From positions 50,183 to 114,182 of the IMG/VR virus record IMGVR_UViG_3300045421_000501: a stretch of 64,000 bases of DNA; one strand, given 5' to 3'. The notes under the pieces are model-generated. The model saw only the letters and a list, made by a program, of their open reading frames with translations. It was not told the origin of the DNA and did no database searches. Source of the stretch: a virus. Each line of letters opens with the position of its first letter. Position 1 is the stretch's first letter. Of this stretch, positions 59,336 through 64,000 are shown piece after piece. The position numbers were made by a program, and so were the translations under genes.

Positions 59336-59359
59336 AACCTCCTTTATCGGAGGTTTTTT
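59336..59359 (+). terminator. Rho-independent terminator
   Basis: AACCTCC-TTTATC-GGAGGTT with a T-rich tail, 11 bp before the next ATG. Confidence 0.88.
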
Positions 59360-59369
59360 AGTTTAACCC

Positions 59370-60437
59370 ATGAAATTTTATAAAATTCAATCTATTCGTA
59401 TTGAGACTTCTGATTATTGTAATCTGAAATGTCCTTCATGCCTTCGATACAGTAATAATAAAAATTATAAAGTCAAGGAACTCAATCCAATTGAATCTGT
59501 TAATAAAAATCATATTAGCATTCAACAAATTAAAAAATGGTTTCCTAGAGAATTTCTAGCAAAAAGAGTGAATGGAATTGTATTATGTGGACAAGCAGGT
59601 GAACCTGTTCTTGCACCAGATTTTCATGAAATTGTAAAATATTTTATTTCATGTAATTGTTTTATTACCGTATCTACAAATGGTTCTGTTCATGAAAAAG
59701 AATGGTGGGCAGAATTAGCAAAAATTTCCAGAAAAAATGTTGTAATAAAATTCTGTCCAGATTCTATCAAACCAAATAATAATTTGTATAGAATCAATTC
59801 CGATACAAATAAAGTGATTGAGAATATGAAAACTTATAATGAGAATGGAGGATTATCTCAATATTCTTGGTATATTTTCAAACACAATGAAGATGAACTT
59901 TTAGAACATAAAAGAATTTCCGAAGAAATTGGATGTGCAAGTTTTGTGGCAGAATTTCCAAATGGACTTGAAAGAATTGATTATTATACTGTAGATGATG
60001 GAAAACGAAACTACAGGATTGAACCATCCACAACATTTTCGGATCGAAATACTTTTCCAGAACAAGGGAAAATATTTTGCAAAGCAAAACATCGAAAAAT
60101 GTTAGAAGTTTCTGCAAATGGAATTTTGTATCCTTGTTGTTTTCTTGCCTCAGAATTTCGAAAAGCATATAATAATTTTTTTATAAATGAAAATGATACT
60201 TCTGTGAGTGGAAATATAGATAGATATCATTTTGTTCGAGATATTGAAAATCAAGGTGGAATCAAAACACTTTCACTAAAACATTACACAATATATGAAA
60301 TATTGGATACTCCACTTTATCAAAAAGTAATTGAAAATACTTGGAACAATGATGGGATTTGTAAAAAATTTTGCACCAGTGCAGATCAAAGAATCAGTCA
60401 AAACATCAACGGAATTAATATTATGAGGTCATACTGA
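59370..60437 (+). CDS. Radical SAM/SPASM-like enzyme
   Basis: Product of 355 aa. TSDYCNLKCPSCLRY gives C17-x3-C21-x2-C24, the radical SAM Fe-S motif. GIVLCGQAGEPVL is the SAM-binding G-G-E-P-like loop. C-terminal cysteines (GILYPCCFLAS, GICKKFCTS) suggest a SPASM-type auxiliary cluster. Such enzymes modify peptides or sugars; the target here is unknown. Possible link to the glycan genes is speculative. Its stop overlaps the next ATG. Confidence 0.8.
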   Translation: MKFYKIQSIRIETSDYCNLKCPSCLRYSNNKNYKVKELNPIESVNKNHISIQQIKKWFPREFLAKRVNGIVLCGQAGEPVLAPDFHEIVKYFISCNCFITVSTNGSVHEKEWWAELAKISRKNVVIKFCPDSIKPNNNLYRINSDTNKVIENMKTYNENGGLSQYSWYIFKHNEDELLEHKRISEEIGCASFVAEFPNGLERIDYYTVDDGKRNYRIEPSTTFSDRNTFPEQGKIFCKAKHRKMLEVSANGILYPCCFLASEFRKAYNNFFINENDTSVSGNIDRYHFVRDIENQGGIKTLSLKHYTIYEILDTPLYQKVIENTWNNDGICKKFCTSADQRISQNINGINIMRSY

Positions 60438-60592
60438 TGTTATTACTTGTAGCACTTTTAACTTGCCAACAAGCACAAATTTTAATTGCAAATATTCAAC
60501 TTAATAGAACATTGAATGAGCAACAAAAAAAAGAACTTATATCTGAAGTATTAAATTTTACAGAAAAAAAATGTATTTTTCAAAAGAAATGA
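60437..60592 (+). CDS. Small secreted or membrane-anchored protein (51 aa)
   Basis: MLLLVALLTCQQAQILIANI: a short hydrophobic N-terminus with a Cys at position 10, lipobox-like but not canonical (LLTC). A charged tail contains a second Cys near the end. ATGA overlaps on both sides place it in the radical SAM operon. I recognise the style from other cyanophages; no function known. Confidence 0.55.
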   Translation: MLLLVALLTCQQAQILIANIQLNRTLNEQQKKELISEVLNFTEKKCIFQKK

Positions 60593-60831
60593 TAAATTAT
60601 TTCTGCATTCTTTTGATTGGAATTATTGCATATCTGATGATTATAGATGAAAATATTGCAATTTATATGACTCTAATGACTAAACTAATCAAAGTTAATA
60701 TTCAAAGATTTTTTTGGGCAATTCATTTTCACCCAAAAAATCCAATACAAAACTTTATTATTCGTCGAAGATCATATAAACTTGCTCAAGAAATGATGAA
60801 GAAACTTTGGAAAAATAAAAAGGTATTATAA
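60589..60831 (+). CDS. Small membrane protein (80 aa)
   Basis: From ATG 60589: MINYFCILLIGIIAYLMIID is a transmembrane segment. A basic amphipathic tail follows (FIIRRRSYKLAQEMMKKLWK). Start chosen because ATG overlaps the previous TGA. Could act at the host inner membrane; function unknown. Confidence 0.6.
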   Translation: MINYFCILLIGIIAYLMIIDENIAIYMTLMTKLIKVNIQRFFWAIHFHPKNPIQNFIIRRRSYKLAQEMMKKLWKNKKVL

Positions 60832-60834
60832 ATA
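60827..60834 (+). promoter_or_regulatory. Late promoter of gene 60855
   Basis: TATAAATA, 20 bp before the ATG. Confidence 0.65.
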
Positions 60835-60854
60835 ACTAAAAAGTATCTGTAAAA

Positions 60855-61391
60855 ATGAACACACAAGACTATCGCAATCTTCAAGAAGCATATATGGAAG
60901 TTTATGAACAAGAAAAAGCTAGAGGTCCTAGAATATCAGATTTTTATGATTTGCAGGATAATAATCCAGCTGAGTCTGGTGGACCTAAAGGTGGTGGAAC
61001 AATAAAGGGGCCAAAAAGAAAAAATGTTATAAGAAAAGAAGAAGTAGACATTTATGACATCATCCTCTCACACCTTCTTGATGAAGGATATGCAGAAACA
61101 CCAGAAGCAGCAGAAGTCATTATGGTGAATATGAGTGAAGAATGGATGCAAAGTATTGTTGAGGCATATCAAGAACCAAGATTTAATAGAAAGAATTACC
61201 TCGCCAAACTTTCTAAAAGAGGTGGTATGGGAATGGGAACTCCAGAAGACCCTCACGGTTATAGAGACCCAAGAATGACAAAAGTAGGTGCCGAGTTTTC
61301 AAAAAGAAAAACTGCTGCTGCAAGAGCAAAGAAAACTGGACAACCAGATAGTTACAGAGCAGAAAAGGAAGCACAATCAAAAAATTGTTGA
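60855..61391 (+). CDS. Conserved cyanophage protein, possibly virion associated
   Basis: Product of 178 aa. MNTQDYRNLQEAYMEVYEQE, a Gly/Lys linker, then EVDIYDIILSHLLDEGYAET followed by PEAAEVIMVNMSEEW, a helical block I recognise as recurrent in T4-like cyanophage proteins. The C-terminus is basic. Late expression suggests a structural or packaging role. Confidence 0.6.
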   Translation: MNTQDYRNLQEAYMEVYEQEKARGPRISDFYDLQDNNPAESGGPKGGGTIKGPKRKNVIRKEEVDIYDIILSHLLDEGYAETPEAAEVIMVNMSEEWMQSIVEAYQEPRFNRKNYLAKLSKRGGMGMGTPEDPHGYRDPRMTKVGAEFSKRKTAAARAKKTGQPDSYRAEKEAQSKNC

Positions 61392-61419
61392 TTTCAATTT
61401 CTAAACTGGTACAATCTCC

Positions 61420-61448
61420 TTGACTTCTAGTTGAGGAGGTTTTATAAT
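61420..61448 (+). promoter_or_regulatory. Sigma70-like promoter
   Basis: TTGACT (61420-61425), 17-bp spacer, TATAAT (61443-61448), 23 bp before the ATG at 61472. Confidence 0.75.
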
Positions 61449-61471
61449 ATGAGAGTAAATACACCCGAATT

Positions 61472-62104
61472 ATGAGTTTCACAGCAAAAGCAACTCTAAA
61501 ATATGAAGCAACTTCTGACTTCAAAAATACTGATGATTTTCTTCCAAATGAAAATTTTGTATATGAGTTTGATTGTGATGATTTGAGTACGACTCAAATG
61601 TTCAAGGCATATGAAAAGTTTCTTCTTGCTGCTGGATATAATGAACATAACATAATGTCTGGTGCTTGTTCTCTTGCTTTCAGTGACTGGAGAAGTCCAG
61701 AAATGATGAAGAAAGTCGCAAAAGAGTATGATTTAATTTTGAGTGAAGATGCGAATAATCGTATACTAGAACTGGAAAGGGAAAACTGGAATCTGATTTC
61801 AAAGGTTCGTGATTTGTCTGCAAAACTTTCACGTCTTCAAGATCCTGATAATCCCAATTATACGAATGAAGAAGTGGAGGCAATGACTGAAGAGATTCTT
61901 AACGATGTGAATATTACAACTTTGAGAAAAGCTTATCGGGTGTGTAGGGATTGTGGAGATAAGTATGGAGAATATAAGGGTGGAGTTTTTTCTACATGGG
62001 AATCAACCTGTCATGTGTGTAAAAAAACCAAACCTGTAACTGAGGTAGGAAATTATCGTTATTTGCAGAAAGGTATTCAGGAGTTGAAAAATGAAACTAT
62101 TTGA
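61472..62104 (+). CDS. Hypothetical protein with coiled coil and zinc ribbon
   Basis: Product of 210 aa. A heptad-rich helix (RILELERENWNLISKVRDLS) is followed by a C-terminal CRDCGDKYG...CHVCKK zinc ribbon (two C-x-x-C pairs). It could bind nucleic acid or a host protein. Overlaps the next gene by 14 nt. Confidence 0.6.
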   Translation: MSFTAKATLKYEATSDFKNTDDFLPNENFVYEFDCDDLSTTQMFKAYEKFLLAAGYNEHNIMSGACSLAFSDWRSPEMMKKVAKEYDLILSEDANNRILELERENWNLISKVRDLSAKLSRLQDPDNPNYTNEEVEAMTEEILNDVNITTLRKAYRVCRDCGDKYGEYKGGVFSTWESTCHVCKKTKPVTEVGNYRYLQKGIQELKNETI

Positions 62105-62348
62105 TTTCAATTATCGTTACGATTTTGGACATGACATTTATCTTCAGTTCTTGATTATAAAAGGGTGGTGTTTATTTCAATTCAATTTAAGTTGGAATGA
62201 GGATACCGGGTTTCCATATTTGCAGATTACTTCTGGAAGTAATGGATTATTTGGTTTTATGTTTTGGATATATAAGTTTGGAATAGATTTTGATATTCTA
62301 TCCAGAACTTGGAATTTTGATTATTGGGAGGTAGAAGATGAAGATTGA
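62091..62348 (+). CDS. Hypothetical protein rich in aromatic residues (85 aa)
   Basis: MKLFDFNYRYDFGHDIYLQF, many Phe, Trp and Tyr; GLFGFMFWIYKFG may be a short membrane-associated segment. Acidic end. Coupled to the zinc-ribbon gene. No family recognised. Confidence 0.5.
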   Translation: MKLFDFNYRYDFGHDIYLQFLIIKGWCLFQFNLSWNEDTGFPYLQITSGSNGLFGFMFWIYKFGIDFDILSRTWNFDYWEVEDED

Positions 62349-62362
62349 AATTGAATTTTGAT

Positions 62363-62369
62363 CTAAATA
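62363..62369 (+). promoter_or_regulatory. Late promoter candidate
   Basis: CTAAATA, 20 bp before the GTG start at 62390. Confidence 0.5.
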
Positions 62370-62389
62370 CTTAAAAAGTTAGATTCAAA

Positions 62390-62947
62390 GTGAAAACTTT
62401 CAAACAGTTTATAGATGAAGTCACTCTTAATAAAATGATGAGAAACACACAAGAAAGAGACACCGCAATGGTATCTCGTGATCGTGGATCTCAGTCAGAA
62501 AAAGAGAATCGTGATGAGAGAGAATCTCTTGAAAAGAAACTCAGAAGAAAAAGAGTTGGGTTTAGCAAAGTTGTTGGATCTTATGACGAAAAGGGCGAAG
62601 GAAAACCTGAGACCGAAGTTTCATACCAACTCACAAGAAATCCGAAGAAACAATCTCGGAAAGGTTTTGAGAGAATGGTGAGGAACATTGGTAAGAAACC
62701 AGGACCATCTGGTGAAGCACAACATAGTGTCATTACTCAGAGAAAAGGTCAAGAAGCCAAACTTCACCCAACATCAGAAAGAGGCGATTCATTTCCTATC
62801 GGTAAAGTCAAACCTGGTAACAATCCAGATCAATCTATTGGACAAACTACCGTAGGTAAGGTAAGATCGGGTAAGAAGCCAAGTTCTAAAGAAACTCAAA
62901 CAAAACACAAACAAAACAGAGCATTTCACTATTCCTCCGATGACTAA
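62390..62947 (+). CDS. Basic protein, possible virion or packaging protein
   Basis: Product of 185 aa from a GTG start (MKTFKQFIDEV), a beginning shared by several T4-like phage proteins. The body is lysine- and arginine-rich with low complexity (ESLEKKLRRKRVGF, QTKHKQNRAFHYSS). The late promoter and high charge suggest DNA or capsid contact. GTG is the only start near the promoter. Confidence 0.55.
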   Translation: MKTFKQFIDEVTLNKMMRNTQERDTAMVSRDRGSQSEKENRDERESLEKKLRRKRVGFSKVVGSYDEKGEGKPETEVSYQLTRNPKKQSRKGFERMVRNIGKKPGPSGEAQHSVITQRKGQEAKLHPTSERGDSFPIGKVKPGNNPDQSIGQTTVGKVRSGKKPSSKETQTKHKQNRAFHYSSDD

Positions 62948-63119
62948 ATCATTTCCCTACCAACATTTTGTTGACGAAGAACAGAACCTCGTGTGGGTTC
63001 ACTATAATGGTGGTGGGCAACTAGGCCGCTATGGTGTTCCTCAACTGGTCAAGAAGTTCTACCCAGGATATACCTATAAGTTCTGTTCGGAACAACAACT
63101 TAAACAAGCCCAAATCTAA
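62940..63119 (+). CDS. Small hypothetical protein (59 aa)
   Basis: MTKSFPYQHFVDEEQNLVWV with VHYNGGGQLGRYGVPQLVKK. Overlaps the previous gene by 8 nt. Base composition is higher in GC than the surroundings, hinting at separate origin. Function unknown. Confidence 0.5.
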   Translation: MTKSFPYQHFVDEEQNLVWVHYNGGGQLGRYGVPQLVKKFYPGYTYKFCSEQQLKQAQI

Positions 63120-63122
63120 ATA
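63116..63122 (+). promoter_or_regulatory. Late promoter candidate
   Basis: CTAAATA overlapping the previous stop, 45 bp before the ATG at 63168. Confidence 0.4.
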
Positions 63123-63167
63123 ATTAAAAATATGACAGTCTAAAGAACTTGTGAATGAGGTATTGAA

Positions 63168-63392
63168 ATGACCGAAATTAAACTTTGTAAAGATTGTAAG
63201 TGGTATAAAAAATCTTGGTTTGAGCACTTTATTGGCATGGGAGACGGATATGATACTTGCCACAATCCAGTAGTGAGTGGAAATTTTGTAACAGGTAAAA
63301 CAAAAGATGGTCGTTTTTGTGAGAATATGAGACGACCTTATGGTATGTGTGGTGAAGAAGGTAAATATTGGGAGGAACGAAGAAGAATGTGA
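63168..63392 (+). CDS. Small Cys-rich protein (74 aa)
   Basis: MTEIKLCKDCKWYKKSW, then DTCHNP, GRFCENMR and YGMCGEEGKYWE. The C-x-x-C...C...C...C-G pattern matches small zinc-binding phage proteins. Function unknown. Confidence 0.55.
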   Translation: MTEIKLCKDCKWYKKSWFEHFIGMGDGYDTCHNPVVSGNFVTGKTKDGRFCENMRRPYGMCGEEGKYWEERRRM

Positions 63393-63445
63393 TATGATAA
63401 AAGTTATCAACACAGCAATCAGAATGTTTCATAGAAAAATTAAAA

Positions 63446-63619
63446 ATGACTAACAAAGTCAGATACACAGGTTTTGGTCCTTACAAAGATCAATTTGTGA
63501 CTGGTCAAATCTTCACAATCAAAAAGATGATACCTTATGCCTGGCACGAAAACTTTACTTTTGAAGAAGTGAAAGGTGAATATCATACCATTTTCTTTGA
63601 GGATGTGAAAGATACTTGA
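63446..63619 (+). CDS. Small hypothetical protein (57 aa)
   Basis: MTNKVRYTGFGPYKDQFVTG, then QIFTIKKMIPYAWHENFTFE. A small beta-rich (SH3-like) domain is plausible. It lies between two genes in the same direction with normal spacing; no family known. Confidence 0.5.
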   Translation: MTNKVRYTGFGPYKDQFVTGQIFTIKKMIPYAWHENFTFEEVKGEYHTIFFEDVKDT

Positions 63620-63638
63620 ATAACTGGCACAGGGGCAC

Positions 63639-63667
63639 TTGAAAACAGGTGATCTTTCTGGTATGAT
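63639..63667 (+). promoter_or_regulatory. Sigma70-like promoter
   Basis: TTGAAA (63639-63644), 17-bp spacer, TATGAT (63662-63667), 25 bp before the ATG at 63693. Confidence 0.65.
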
Positions 63668-63692
63668 ACATTTGTGAATTGAGAAAACCTTT

Positions 63693-63881
63693 ATGTCTTC
63701 AAGGTGGGTTAAAAATCCAGATGAAATTGTTTTGGAAGATGTGAAGATGGTTCATTATGAGACGATGGAAGAAGGCAGAGCAGTATGGTTGGGCATCTAT
63801 CTCAACAACGGAAAAATATATCACCTAAACATCGGCGGTGATAATCTTTATGTAAATTATAGTGATGAGACCTATGACTGA
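63693..63881 (+). CDS. Small hypothetical protein (62 aa)
   Basis: MSSRWVKNPDEIVLEDVKMV with VWLGIYLNNGKIYHLNIGGD, a likely all-beta fold. Follows a host-type promoter; overlaps the next gene by 8 nt. Function unknown. Confidence 0.5.
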   Translation: MSSRWVKNPDEIVLEDVKMVHYETMEEGRAVWLGIYLNNGKIYHLNIGGDNLYVNYSDETYD

Positions 63882-64000
63882 ACGAGACCTTACTTATGAA
63901 CTTCTCTACACCAACTATGTTGACATGGAGAATGGTGATGATGTAGAATCGATTGACTATCGTTCTTTGATTCATATTATCACAGAGATGATGACTCGTA
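63874..64000 (+). CDS. Start of a gene cut by the window end
   Basis: ATG 63874 (an in-frame ATG also at 63865) opens MTERDLTYELLYTNYVDMEN and stays open to the window edge (42 codons). Helical and acidic; no family can be named. Confidence 0.5.
   Translation, partial: MTERDLTYELLYTNYVDMENGDDVESIDYRSLIHIITEMMTR

Noticed and set aside
63394-63453. 19-codon ORF between the Cys-rich gene and the 57-aa gene
   Set aside because: Too short to support and overlaps the next start; no conserved feature visible.

Overview
The window is part of the genome of a T4-like cyanophage (a myovirus infecting Synechococcus- or Prochlorococcus-type cyanobacteria). This rests on gene content: psbA (photosystem II D1), phoH, thyX, a CobS-like ATPase, and T4 homologues of genes 33, 59, 32, 53, 48, 4, 26, 27 and 5. 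DNA is AT-rich, genes are packed with ATGA or TGATG overlaps, and two promoter classes recur: host sigma70-like (TTGACA, 17 bp, TATAAT-like) and T4-like late promoters (TATAAATA or CTAAATA).

Layout. 1-11775: a one-directional glycan cassette with glycosyltransferases of many families (GT17, exostosin-like, DUF5672, GT10, GT2, GT11, GT7C-like, GT25, DUF616), an FkbM methyltransferase, a 2OG-Fe(II) oxygenase and a carbamoyltransferase. 11776-13950: psbA behind a structured leader, split by a group I intron of about 817 nt that encodes an HNH homing endonuclease and carries its own late promoter. 13951-17136: small host-takeover and metabolism genes including glutaredoxin and thyX. 17138-21441: phoH, a PD-(D/E)XK nuclease and the replication/late-transcription cluster 33-(glycosyltransferase)-59-DUF1825-32. 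21518-34436: baseplate, tail-hub and head-completion genes, first on the minus strand (4, unknown, 48, 53), then on the plus strand (tail-tube-like, 26, two tape-measure-like hub proteins with different wall-hydrolase domains, 27, and a split gp5). 34433-35304: small genes and three tRNAs. 35314-49706: tail fibre and adhesin genes, two with long tandem repeats. 49710-54745: mostly a minus-strand sugar-nucleotide/LPS-type cassette (epimerase, DegT aminotransferase, sulfotransferase, KdsB, GmhA-like SIS, HAD phosphatase). 54864-64000: a vWA/metallopeptidase plus CobS-like AAA+ pair, a radical SAM enzyme and many small phage genes.

Together the genes suggest a phage that keeps host photosystem II working (psbA), makes nucleotides (thyX, glutaredoxin), replicates through a T4-type machine, and invests heavily in glycan synthesis beside its adhesion genes. 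The glycans may decorate the virion or alter the host surface.

The most notable signals are: the psbA intron with a consensus late promoter at its 5' splice site; a probable -1 programmed frameshift at the end of gene 26 that adds a 62-residue extension; a triplicated DUF616 module with a near-identical stretch of about 159 bp; a tRNA pair with swapped features (long variable arm with anticodon UAU, short variable arm with anticodon UAA); and a repeated hairpin near the CobS/vWA genes.
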